A DNA stretch of 64,000 bases from DATJGR01 sp963812255 (GTDB lineage: Bacteria > Pseudomonadota > Gammaproteobacteria > Pseudomonadales > Azotimanducaceae), in NCBI GenBank assembly GCA_963812255.1, contig CAWEUM010000005.1, forward strand, positions 992,001 to 1,056,000, in the 5' to 3' direction. A model generated the notes under the pieces. It was given only the letters and a program-made list of their open reading frames with translations, ran no database searches and was not told where the DNA came from. Of the stretch, positions 1-8,800 are shown one piece after another (position 1 is the stretch's first letter; each line of letters starts with the position of its first letter). The position numbers and the translations under genes were made by a program.

Positions 1-1
1 C

Positions 2-193
2 GTCATCGCGCATCGTCTATCGACGATTCGCCATGCCACCCGCATCGCGGTCATCGAACACGGCCGCATCATCGAACTCGGCACGCATGCCGAGCTGATT
101 GCCCTACGTGGACACTATTTCGATTTGTACAGGCAGCAGAGTCTGACCGAGGCGACACGAGAACTGACGGATTTCAGTCCACGGCTTGCGTAG
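2..193 (+). CDS. ABC exporter ATP-binding C-terminus (partial)
   Basis: Only the last 63 codons are in the window; the frame is open at the left edge and stops with TAG at 191-193. The visible residues read IAHRLSTIRHATRIAVIEHG and continue with a GRIIELGTHAEL segment. This is the H-loop (switch histidine) and C-terminal end of the nucleotide-binding domain of an MsbA/type-I ABC exporter. The complete protein would normally have six membrane helices before this domain and act as a homodimer or heterodimer in the inner membrane. The substrate cannot be told from this fragment. The assignment of fold and family is firm. Confidence 0.85.
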   Translation, partial: VIAHRLSTIRHATRIAVIEHGRIIELGTHAELIALRGHYFDLYRQQSLTEATRELTDFSPRLA

Positions 194-213
194 CTGCCGC
201 GATTCGTCAGCCG

Positions 214-639
214 TCAGTGATTCAGCCGGAACGACACGCCGAAGTCATAGAGATTAGCTACATGCGCGGCGTCGGTGCCATCGTCAGTGAAACGTTCCAT
301 TGCAAACGCAGTGGCGGTGTCGGTCCTCAAGATTCGCCAGCCGTGCTGGTGGACACAGTTGATCGCGATCCGTTCCGCTTCTTGGAGGTGCCTGCCGCGC
401 GCGAACACCGTGCAGTAACGGATGTTGTCCAGCCACGAATACGCGTCGTAGGCATGCCTGACCCGATAAATGAACAGAAAGACGTCGCGGGTGCGCGTCG
501 CGGTGCGCACCAGATTGGTTCGTGCGATCGCACGGTGCACCGACTCGGTACCCGCCCCCCCTGCACCGGCCGCGTCCAATGCCGCGCTTTTTATCAGTGA
601 ACCTTGCGTTTCGACGCTCGGATCCCCTTGATTAGCCAT
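214..639 (-). CDS. hypothetical protein, 141 aa
   Basis: I do not recognise this protein. It starts at ATG 639 with an AGGTGA ribosome-binding site about eight bases upstream and lies just downstream of two acyl-CoA dehydrogenase genes on the same strand. The first 40 residues are Ala/Gly-rich and probably disordered. Residues about 50-125 look like a compact folded domain with several Tyr, Trp and Cys residues and no signal peptide or membrane helix. An overlapping plus-strand frame at 217-600 exists, but the good ribosome-binding site and the position behind the dehydrogenase genes favour this strand. Function unknown. Confidence 0.5.
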   Translation of the reverse strand: MANQGDPSVETQGSLIKSAALDAAGAGGAGTESVHRAIARTNLVRTATRTRDVFLFIYRVRHAYDAYSWLDNIRYCTVFARGRHLQEAERIAINCVHQHGWRILRTDTATAFAMERFTDDGTDAAHVANLYDFGVSFRLNH

Positions 640-744
640 TTGCGGTCACCTCATCACGCCTCAGACGGCAACTCCCACAGCAATTCGCGTGCCGCATATG
701 GCGTGCTCGAAGACCGATCTTGCCGAGGTGCGTACGCGCGAACA

Positions 745-1764
745 TCACGCGCCAACGATGAAATCCCACAGCCGATCCGCACCGGTCTCCGCAATCTGCT
801 TGCCGATGCGCTGCTGCCAGTAATTTTCGCGTCCGTATTCGTCGCGCCACGCGAGCAGCCGACGCGTGAAGTGGTGTAGCTGATGTTCGTGGGTGAATCC
901 CATCGCGCCATGCACCTGATGTGCGATCTCCGACGCAATGCCCGCTGCCTCACCGACGCGCGATTTCGCGACCGCGACCTGCACCGCGAAACGCGCCGTG
1001 TCCAGCGCGGCAATCGCCGCGTCGGTCGCGCGCAACGCCGCGGCAACCTGACCGGCCAACAGCGCCAGCGCGTGTTGAATCGCCTGAAAGCCGCCAATTG
1101 GCCGGCCGAACTGCTTACGTTCTTTTGCGTAATCGAGCGACAGTTCGAGCACTCGCTCCAAGGCGCCCGACATCTGCGCGGCGCGCGACAGTGCCATCAG
1201 TTCGAATACACCGGCCACGTCGAGTGACGGCGATGTGCCGCAACGTCCCGGCACGCCGAGAAAGCGTACCTCGTCGCGCGCCTCACCGGCGATGTTGGCG
1301 TGTTCGGTGATCTGACATTCCGCAACGTCGAGTATGACGATCTCAAGCGGATCACCAATCACGTAGCAGATGCGCTGCATCGCCCGCGCCCACGGCACGC
1401 CAACGAGTTCGACGTTGACTTCGGCACCTTCGGCGCTGTGCGAGTCCGCGATGCCGAGGCTGATGCGGCCGTCGAATGCGCCGCATTTCGCCTCACTCAT
1501 CAGATGATTCGCGATCAGCGTTTCAGCCAGCGGTAACGGCAACGCATGACGGCCCGCGACGCGCAACAGTCGAAACGCATCCGCGAGCGATCCGCCGCCG
1601 GCCGCGGTCGCAAGCTGCGGCAATTGATTCTCTGCAATCACGTCCCACAGCGGCGCCGGGAAATGGCCCTGCTCCGCCGCATCGAGGAGCGGCTTGTCAC
1701 AGTGATCGGCGAACATCCGCTGCGCCGTATCGAGTACCAACTGTGTAGTCTCGGTGAGCGTCAT
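745..1764 (-). CDS. acyl-CoA dehydrogenase, short subunit
   Basis: A 339-aa acyl-CoA dehydrogenase-family protein, expected to be an FAD enzyme that makes the alpha-beta double bond in an acyl-CoA. The C-terminal half carries the family signature: a DYAKERKQFGRPIGGFQAIQH helix and the QVHGAMGFTHEHQLHHFTRR segment that contacts FAD across the dimer. The N-terminal helical domain is shorter and more divergent than in typical 380-aa members. Its ATG overlaps the TGA of the upstream dehydrogenase by one base, so the two are translationally coupled. Such short/long pairs form alpha2beta2 enzymes in actinobacterial steroid side-chain degradation (ChsE-type), and the same is inferred here. The substrate is unknown. 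Confidence 0.85.
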   Translation of the reverse strand: MTLTETTQLVLDTAQRMFADHCDKPLLDAAEQGHFPAPLWDVIAENQLPQLATAAGGGSLADAFRLLRVAGRHALPLPLAETLIANHLMSEAKCGAFDGRISLGIADSHSAEGAEVNVELVGVPWARAMQRICYVIGDPLEIVILDVAECQITEHANIAGEARDEVRFLGVPGRCGTSPSLDVAGVFELMALSRAAQMSGALERVLELSLDYAKERKQFGRPIGGFQAIQHALALLAGQVAAALRATDAAIAALDTARFAVQVAVAKSRVGEAAGIASEIAHQVHGAMGFTHEHQLHHFTRRLLAWRDEYGRENYWQQRIGKQIAETGADRLWDFIVGA

Positions 1765-2900
1765 CAGCGCAATCCCAAGCCCCGCGCAATCACGCCGCGC
1801 AGAATCTCGCGCGTACCACCGCGGATCGTGAATGCCGGCGCGTGCAGCAATGTTTGCGCCAAGGTGGCGCGAAACCGATGATCATCCGTGACATGCGGTG
1901 CCGCGAGCCGCGCGATCTCCGGCAGTGCCTTCTCGAAATCATTGCCGAGCGCCTTCACCAGCGCAGCTTCGACCGCCGGGTTCAGGCCGGCCTGGAGCAT
2001 GCCGGCGACCGAAATCGACATCTGCCGCAATGTCATCAGGTGACCCGCAAGACGCCCGACAACGGCCGCCTGATGCTCCGTCGGTGATGCGCCGGTGAGC
2101 CGAACGAACTCCACGAGCACCCGAAACGCGGACAGGAACCGCTCCGGACCGCTGCGCTCGTACGATAGTTCACTCGTGACCTGCTCCCAGCCATTGCCGG
2201 GACGGCCGACGACCTGATCATCGGGCACGAAGCAATCGCTGAACACGACTTCATTGAAGTCTTCATCTCCGGCAATGTTGCGGATCGGCCTGACCCGAAC
2301 GCCGTCGCCATGCAGATCGATGAGCAGTTGCGAAAGTCCCTCGTGGCGGCTCTCGCCCGGCGCCCCGGTGCGCACCAGTGCGATGATGAAATGATTGCGG
2401 TGTGCATCGGTAGTCCACACTTTCGTACCGTTGACGACATAGCCGCCACTCACGGCTTTGGCGCTGGTGCGCACCGACGCGAGGTCGGAACCCGAATCGG
2501 GCTCGCTCATGCCGATCGAGAAATAGCACTCGCCGCGCGTGATCGGCGGCAGGAAGCGCTCACGCTGCGCCTCGGTACCGTAGCGCAGCAACAACGGACC
2601 GCTTTGCCGGTCAGCAATCCAATGTGCGCTGACCGGCGCGCCCGCCGCAAGCAGTTCTTCCGTAACGACGTAGCGTTCGAAGAACGTGCGTTCGCCGCCG
2701 CCGTAGCGTTTGGGCCACGTCATGCCGATCCAGCCGCGCTTCCCCAGCGCAGCCGAGAACGCCGCATCGTGACCGTGGTTGAAATCCGAATCCGGCAAAG
2801 CTTCGCGCGGCTGATGCGTTTCGAGAAACGCACGAACGTCGGCGCGCAATGCAACCGCCTCGGGTGACAAGCTGATGTCGTCGAACCGAAGACCTTCCAC
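1764..2900 (-). CDS. acyl-CoA dehydrogenase, long subunit
   Basis: An acyl-CoA dehydrogenase of about 378 aa. Recognisable parts are the N-terminal helical domain (GMTWPKRYGGGERTFFERYV), the beta-domain (SIGMSEPDSGSDLASVRTSA; VNGTKVWTTDAH) and a C-terminal FTIRGGTREILRGVIARGLG segment. The usual medium-chain base position (Glu in YEGT) is glycine here. A glutamate in ELSYERSG may be the base, as in isovaleryl-CoA dehydrogenase-like members. The frame is open to 3239, but the extra N-terminus is Arg-rich and runs into the divergent gene, so I place the start at GTG 2900 with GGAG eleven bases upstream; the exact start is uncertain. It precedes and overlaps the short-subunit gene. Confidence 0.85.
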   Translation of the reverse strand: MEGLRFDDISLSPEAVALRADVRAFLETHQPREALPDSDFNHGHDAAFSAALGKRGWIGMTWPKRYGGGERTFFERYVVTEELLAAGAPVSAHWIADRQSGPLLLRYGTEAQRERFLPPITRGECYFSIGMSEPDSGSDLASVRTSAKAVSGGYVVNGTKVWTTDAHRNHFIIALVRTGAPGESRHEGLSQLLIDLHGDGVRVRPIRNIAGDEDFNEVVFSDCFVPDDQVVGRPGNGWEQVTSELSYERSGPERFLSAFRVLVEFVRLTGASPTEHQAAVVGRLAGHLMTLRQMSISVAGMLQAGLNPAVEAALVKALGNDFEKALPEIARLAAPHVTDDHRFRATLAQTLLHAPAFTIRGGTREILRGVIARGLGLR

Positions 2901-3086
2901 CGCGTCGGTGGCTCCAGGAAAAGCAGCGGTTACGGTAGCGGTGCGTTTGGGCCAATGCAATCCATCACGACGCGCGGCAGGTGTCACGTTGCGACGCGGT
3001 CGAAGCCGACGCGATGAACACCGGTCGCTTGCAGCGGTAGGCGGTGTAGTTACCATACGAGACACGTTCAACCAGGTAGTACCGCG

Positions 3087-3656
3087 ATGTCCGAAAGGCC
3101 AAGCTATCTCAAAGTACTCAACGCCATTGCCGTCGGCGAAGCCCGCGGCCAGGCGCTGTTCGATGCCTGGGCGATGGCGACCAAAGATGCAACGCTCGCG
3201 CAGACCCTGAAGCTGATTGCCATCCGTGAGGGCGAGCACGCCGCCGCGTTCGGGAAGCGCGTCTGCGAACTCGGCTTCTTCGTGCGCGACCGGTCCGCCG
3301 AGGATTTCGAAGAACGCCTTGGGACATTGCGCTCGGACGTTTCGGATGCGGCGAAATTCGAAACCGTGTTCGGTTATGGAGACGAACGCGACAACACAGA
3401 CGAGCGCGCCGACGAAAATACCGGCCAGGGTCTGGACGGAATCTTTGCTGACACGACGATCGACCCGCTCAGCGGCGCGCTGCTTGGCCGCTTCATCGCC
3501 GAAGAACGCGACACATTGCGGCTACTGCAGGCGCAGTACGAGCGGGTCAAATCTCCATCGATCGACGACGACGAGCTCGAGCAGCTCACGCGGCGCATCG
3601 AGCGTTTGACGAATACGATCGAAGCGCTGAAGGCGACGCGCCGGGCAAGGCATTGA
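3087..3656 (+). CDS. ferritin-like domain protein
   Basis: A 189-aa soluble protein. Residues 15-65 form two helices with a ferritin/rubrerythrin-like pattern: Glu in VGEARGQALFDAW and an ExxH-type IREGEHAAAFGKRV. A further acidic helix with IAEERDTLRLLQAQYERV lies near residues 135-155, followed by a charged coiled coil to the C-terminus. Rubrerythrin-type proteins use such Glu/His sets to bind a di-iron centre, but I cannot confirm four complete ligands. It begins a three-gene plus-strand run ending with a CYP153-type P450 (the next gene starts 5 bases after its stop). A supporting role in iron, oxygen or P450 chemistry is conceivable but unproven. Confidence 0.6.
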   Translation: MSERPSYLKVLNAIAVGEARGQALFDAWAMATKDATLAQTLKLIAIREGEHAAAFGKRVCELGFFVRDRSAEDFEERLGTLRSDVSDAAKFETVFGYGDERDNTDERADENTGQGLDGIFADTTIDPLSGALLGRFIAEERDTLRLLQAQYERVKSPSIDDDELEQLTRRIERLTNTIEALKATRRARH

Positions 3657-3660
3657 TTCG

Positions 3661-4089
3661 ATGAATGATTTCGACTCCCGATTCGCACCGGTGCTGCAGG
3701 AAATCGAGCGGCGCTGCAGCGTCGCGGGCAGCTTCGTCGACAAGGATCTGTTTCGCGTCAACATTGCAACACTGTGGGCCAATCTGGTGCTCGACCCAGC
3801 GGACGCCGGCCTGACCGACCTCGACATCGAACCGCTGCACGATTTCCTGAACCGGGCCATCGAACCGGTGCTCGGGCGCGACCAGACATTGACCGAGTGT
3901 TTTCGTTTCATCAATGGCAAGGCCGGTGAACAGGCGATGGATCGCTGTCACCTGACCACAACGCACCGGCAGATGTTGCTGTATTTTTGCTCGATGATTC
4001 TCGACCCTGCAGGCCACAAGCGCTGGACCGACACGCAACGCGAACAGCTGCGCGAACGACAGCAACAGAACGTGCGAGGTGACGTATGA
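3661..4089 (+). CDS. conserved hypothetical protein upstream of P450
   Basis: A 142-aa protein that is probably all-helical and cytoplasmic, with no signal peptide. It contains Cys, Trp and His residues scattered through LFRVNIATLWANLVLD and HRQMLLYFCSMILDPAGHKR. I do not recognise a family. The P450 ATG at 4086 lies inside its last codons (GTATGA overlap of 4 bp), so translation of the two is coupled, and it starts 5 bases after the ferritin-like gene. The conserved spacing suggests a partner or accessory protein for the P450. That is inference from context only. Confidence 0.6.
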   Translation: MNDFDSRFAPVLQEIERRCSVAGSFVDKDLFRVNIATLWANLVLDPADAGLTDLDIEPLHDFLNRAIEPVLGRDQTLTECFRFINGKAGEQAMDRCHLTTTHRQMLLYFCSMILDPAGHKRWTDTQREQLRERQQQNVRGDV

Positions 4090-5336
4090 GTGAAGCCAAC
4101 GTTTCATTTCCGGATCCGTATTCGATTCCGCTCGAATCCATCAACGTCGCGCAGGCGCCCCTGTTTCAGCGCAATCTGCACGAGCCCTACTTCGAACGGC
4201 TGCGCAAGGAGGATCCGGTTCACTATTGCGCCGACAGCGATTTCGGCCCCTATTGGTCGGTGACGAAGTTCAAGGACATCATGCAGGTGGACACCAACCA
4301 CCAGGTGTTCTCGTCGGAGGGCGGCATTGCCCTCGGTCCGCCGGTGGCAGTACCGGAATCGCAACTGATGCGTACCCCGATGTTCATCGCGATGGATCCG
4401 CCGAAGCACGATGTCCAACGCGCGACCGTCAGTCCGGTCACCGAACCACGCAATCTCGCGACACTCGAAAGCACCATTCGCGAGCGGGCCGGCAACATTC
4501 TCGATTCGTTGCCGCGCGACGAGACATTCAACTGGGTCGAGCGCGTGTCCATCGAATTGACGACACAGATGCTCGCAACCTTGTTCGATTTTCCGTTCGA
4601 AGACCGCTACAAGCTGACGCGCTGGTCCGATGTGGCAACCGCCGCGCCCGGCTCCGGTATCGTCGAGTCGAACGAACAGCGCCGCGACGAATTGATGGAA
4701 TGCCTCGCCTACTTCACCCGGCTATGGAACGAACGCATCAATGCGCCGCCCGCGCACGACCTGATATCGATGCTCGCACACGGTGAATCGACGCGGCAGA
4801 TGCCGCCTATGGAATTCCTCGGCAACCTGATTCTGTTGATCGTCGGCGGCAACGACACCACGCGCAATTCGATCAGCGGCGGCGTATTCGCACTGAACCA
4901 GAATCCCGAGCAGTATCAGAAGCTGCGCGACAACGTGAGCCTGATTCCACGGATGGTGCCCGAGATCATTCGTTGGCAGACGCCGCTGGCGTACATGCGG
5001 CGCACCGCACTGACCGACACCGAACTCGCCGGCAAGCGTATCAAAGCCGGAGACAAGGTGCTGATGTGGTATATCTCCGGCAATCGCGACGACGAAGAAA
5101 TCGAGCGACCGAACGATTTCATCATCGACCGGCCCACCGCACGCCATCACCTGTCGTTCGGGTTCGGCATTCACCGCTGCATGGGCAACCGGCTCGCCGA
5201 GATGCAGCTACGCGTATTGTGGGAAGAGATCATGAAGCGCTTTCGCCTCATCGAAGTCGTTGGCGAACCGGTGCGCACATTATCGGCATTCGTGCACGGC
5301 TATACTCACCTGCCGGTGAAAGTCCACCGGGCCTAG
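4086..5336 (+). CDS. cytochrome P450, CYP153-like alkane hydroxylase
   Basis: A soluble 416-aa bacterial P450. Visible motifs are the I-helix oxygen-activation segment GGNDTTRN (about residue 254), the K-helix ExxR as EIIRW (about 292), and the heme-binding loop FGFGIHRCMGNRLAEMQ with the thiolate Cys near residue 365. The RWQTPLAYMRRTA stretch and the C-terminal GYTHLPVKV strongly resemble CYP153 enzymes, which hydroxylate medium-chain alkanes or fatty acids at the terminal carbon. CYP153 enzymes normally need a ferredoxin and a ferredoxin reductase; neither is encoded nearby, so the electron donors must be elsewhere. It is coupled to the preceding hypothetical gene. The family call is firm; the CYP153 subfamily is from recall of conserved segments. 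Confidence 0.85.
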   Translation: MSEANVSFPDPYSIPLESINVAQAPLFQRNLHEPYFERLRKEDPVHYCADSDFGPYWSVTKFKDIMQVDTNHQVFSSEGGIALGPPVAVPESQLMRTPMFIAMDPPKHDVQRATVSPVTEPRNLATLESTIRERAGNILDSLPRDETFNWVERVSIELTTQMLATLFDFPFEDRYKLTRWSDVATAAPGSGIVESNEQRRDELMECLAYFTRLWNERINAPPAHDLISMLAHGESTRQMPPMEFLGNLILLIVGGNDTTRNSISGGVFALNQNPEQYQKLRDNVSLIPRMVPEIIRWQTPLAYMRRTALTDTELAGKRIKAGDKVLMWYISGNRDDEEIERPNDFIIDRPTARHHLSFGFGIHRCMGNRLAEMQLRVLWEEIMKRFRLIEVVGEPVRTLSAFVHGYTHLPVKVHRA

Positions 5337-5378
5337 CAGATGCCGAGATAAGCGGGTCGGAGTGCTTTGACGATCAGA

Positions 5379-5786
5379 TCAGCCGAGAACATTGACGATC
5401 AACCGTCGCTCGCCGCGATGATGGCGATGCTCCCATAGAAAAATGCCCTGCCAGACTCCGAGTGCCAGTTCGCCACTGATCACCGGAATCGAGATGCTCA
5501 CCGCGGTCAATGCGCCCTTGATGTGCGCCGGCATGTCGTCGGGACCTTCCGTGATGTGCGTGTAAAGCGGATCGTGCTGTGGCACGAGGCGATTCATCCA
5601 AGCTTCCAGATCGATTCGAACCGCCGGGTCCGCGTTTTCCTGGACGATCAAACTGGCGGATGTATGGCGGATGAAAATCGTTGCCAGTCCGTCGCTTACG
5701 TCACTATCCCGAACCATTTCCGCCACTCTGTGCGTAACGTCATAGAGTCCCTGACCGTGAACCGATACCGTTAATTCGAAGTTCAT
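5379..5786 (-). CDS. YjbQ-family (UPF0047) protein
   Basis: A 135-aa single-domain protein, full length for the YjbQ/UPF0047 family. Family hallmarks are IFIRHTSASLIVQENADP near residues 37-55, and GVWQGIFLWEHRHHRGERR near the C-terminus, with conserved His and Asp residues that cluster in known structures. E. coli YjbQ has weak thiamin phosphate synthase activity; its physiological role is unsettled. It faces the P450 gene tail-to-tail and is divergent from the large PAS-GGDEF-EAL gene. It appears to be monocistronic. Start at ATG 5786. Confidence 0.9.
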   Translation of the reverse strand: MNFELTVSVHGQGLYDVTHRVAEMVRDSDVSDGLATIFIRHTSASLIVQENADPAVRIDLEAWMNRLVPQHDPLYTHITEGPDDMPAHIKGALTAVSISIPVISGELALGVWQGIFLWEHRHHRGERRLIVNVLG

Positions 5787-5866
5787 GGACTAGGCGACCA
5801 ATGCGCTCGCGCGCCAACGCGGGATGAGGTCGCGCAAGGATAACGGAACTCCCCTAAGGACGCACA

Positions 5867-8800
5867 ATGGACGCGTTGGCAACGCAGCGGCGATTCGATC
5901 AGCCCGTTGCGACCGCAGTGGCGTGTGTCACGTTGGTCGTCGGTGTGGTCGTATCCGCCATGCTGGACACCTACGAAACAGCAGCGTCCATTTTTTTGAT
6001 CGCCATGCTCATGGCAAGCCGCTCCAATCGTCGCGGGCTGGTGATCGGGGCCGCTGCGCTCGCAACGTTGTCGCAGCTTGCACCAGCGCTGATCGATCCG
6101 CGGATCTGGCAGGAAACCGGCGCGCTGCTACCGATGGCCGGCCCGGCGCTACTGTGGTCGAGCGTCTATTGGATGGCCGCGGCGCTTCTGATCTGGGATC
6201 CGCGCCAACGCAATCCCGGCATCGAACAGATTCACCAGGCGTTTGCTCACGCGCCCGCCGCGATGGCGCTGGTCGACACCTCAGGCGTCATCGTGCACGC
6301 CAACCACGCGTTCTTCGAATTGACGGGCCAGCCGAGCATGCCGGCCGGCAGCAAACTCGAGCAAGTTCTCGGCGATCCGCTGTGGAACCAACTGAAAGCA
6401 CAGCGCGATCACCTCGTATCGCGCGCAGACGCGCACATCCGTTTGGAGCGCGAGTTCATTCGTCACGACGGACGTAGGGTCTGGGCGTCGATCTATGCAC
6501 GCATGCTGCGCGATCCGTCCGGCACCGCGCGCTTCGCGGTGTTGCAGATTCTCGATCTGACCCGCCAACGGCGAGCGCAACGTGCACTGGCAGTCAGTGA
6601 GGCGCGCTTCCGCGGCATCATCGAGAACACCGGCGAGTTGACGTTGGTGATCGATCCAACGGGACGCATCAGCTACGCCAATCCAAAGGCTTACGAAATG
6701 CTCGGCGCCCAGGTGCTTGGTCCCCAGGCGAATGGAAAAGAGGCAACGTCACTGATCGGCGTCGAACCGTTGCAATTCATCCACCGACTGGACCGCAAGG
6801 AATTTGGTCGAGCATTGGCGCGTGCCCACACGCGGCCGCGCGAAACATTCCGGCTCACAGACATCCGTTCACACGACGCCGAGACCTTCCTGGACGTTCA
6901 GCTCACGGGCCTCGGCAACGCTCCGGGCATCTCGGGCACCGTCGTCACAGCACGGATCACCACAGATCAGGTCAGAGCCGAGAAGAACCTCCAGCTGTCG
7001 GAATCCAAGTTCTCGACCATCTTCCACTCGAGCCCGGACGCGATCCTGATCCTGCGTAACGTCGACAGCACGATCATCGACTTCAATGCGGGCTTCACGA
7101 GGCTGCTCGGCTACACGCGCGAAGAAGGCATCGGCTTGCCCGAACCCGAGCTGAAGATCTGGGGCAACCTGCTGGATCGCGAGCGCGTAAATGCCGAACT
7201 CGAAACACATCGCGAATGTCTCGACTACGAAACCGAACTCGTCGCGAAAAACGGCGATGTGCTGTCCACTGAGATCTCGGTGCGCTACGTCGAAATCGAC
7301 GGCGAATTGTGCGTGCTGTGCATCGGCCGTGACATCACCAAACGGCGTCTCGCGGAAATCGCACTGAAGGAAAGCGAGGAGAAGTTCGCGCGGATCTTCT
7401 CCGGCAGCCCCGACGGCATCGTCATCATCGGTCTCGCGGACAGCCAGATCCTCGACATCAACGACGCATTCGTCTCGGCATCGGGCTTCAGTTACGAAGA
7501 ACTCATCGGTCAGCGAATTCAGGATTTGCCGATCTTCGACGACGTTGCACAGCTCGAGCATTCGGTCGCGATCATCGCCGAGCAAGGCCGACTGCAGAAT
7601 TTCGAGCTCACGTTTCGAACCAAGACGGGTCAGCCGATTCCCGCACTGCTGTCGGCGACCGTCGTCGAATTCCACGGTACGAAGAGCCTGGTGTGCATCG
7701 CGAAGGATCATCGCGCTCAGCGCGACGCCGAAGCGAAGCTGCGCGTCAGCGAGGAGCGATTCCGCGGCGCGTTCGAGAATGCACCGATCGGCATGCTGCT
7801 GACCGATACCGACGGCTACATCTTCCAGGCCAATCACTTCGCAGTGAAAGCGCTCGCGTATTCGGAAGCGGAAATGGTCGGCAGCCATATCAGCCGACTG
7901 GTACCGACCCAGGACCGTCAGAGCCTGAAGGACACATTCGATCGTCTGCTGCACCGCTCCGGCAACGTGTTCCGTTGTGAGCGCAGCATGCTGTGCAAGG
8001 ACAGCATGGAAATCTGGACCAACTTCCATGTGGTGCTGCAACATGCCGAATCCGGTTCCCCTCTGTACTTCATCGTTCAGATCGCCGACATCACGGAGAT
8101 GAAGCAAAACCGGGAACGCATGGAACGCATGGCCTTCTACGACACGCTGACGGATCTAGCCAACCGCCATCTGTTCGGCAGCCGCCTCGATCAGGCCATA
8201 GCGCATGCGCAGCGCACCGAGACTTACGCTGCGATGTTGTATCTCGACCTCGACCAATTCAAACGCGTCAACGACACACTGGGGCATCAGGCAGGCGACG
8301 AATTGCTGCGCGAAGTCGCGCGACGCCTGAACCATTGCGTGCGTGCGGAGGACACCGTGGCACGCTACGGTGGCGACGAGTTCGCCATTCTGCTCTACGG
8401 CATCGCCTCCCCCGGCGACGCGGGCGCTGTGGCCGACAAGATCCTGGGACGCCTGCGCGAACCGATCACCATCTCCGGTCACCACCTGGTCGTCACCACG
8501 AGCATCGGCATCACGATCATTCCCAATGATTCGGTGCATTCGAACATTCTGGCGAAGAATGCGGACCTCGCGATGTACCGGGCAAAGGAGCGCGGCCGCA
8601 ACAACTACCAGTACTTCGCCGAGGAAATGAACACCAAGGCGCAGAGCAAGTTGCGTACCGAGAATGAACTGCGCGAAGCGCTCGAATCGAACCGCTTCGA
8701 ACTGTTCTATCAACCGAAGGTGCGGCTCACCGATCAACGCATCACGGGGGTTGAGGCGTTGATCCGCTGGAACCACCCCGAGCGCGGTCTACTGTCGCCC

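Noticed and set aside
217..600. 127-codon plus-strand frame opposite the 214-639 gene
   Set aside because: It lacks a ribosome-binding site and its translation is low-quality; the minus-strand frame has AGGTGA and lies in line with the dehydrogenase genes.
6869..8107. 412-codon minus-strand frame inside the PAS region
   Set aside because: It is the antisense of clear PAS-repeat coding sequence and resembles no protein family.
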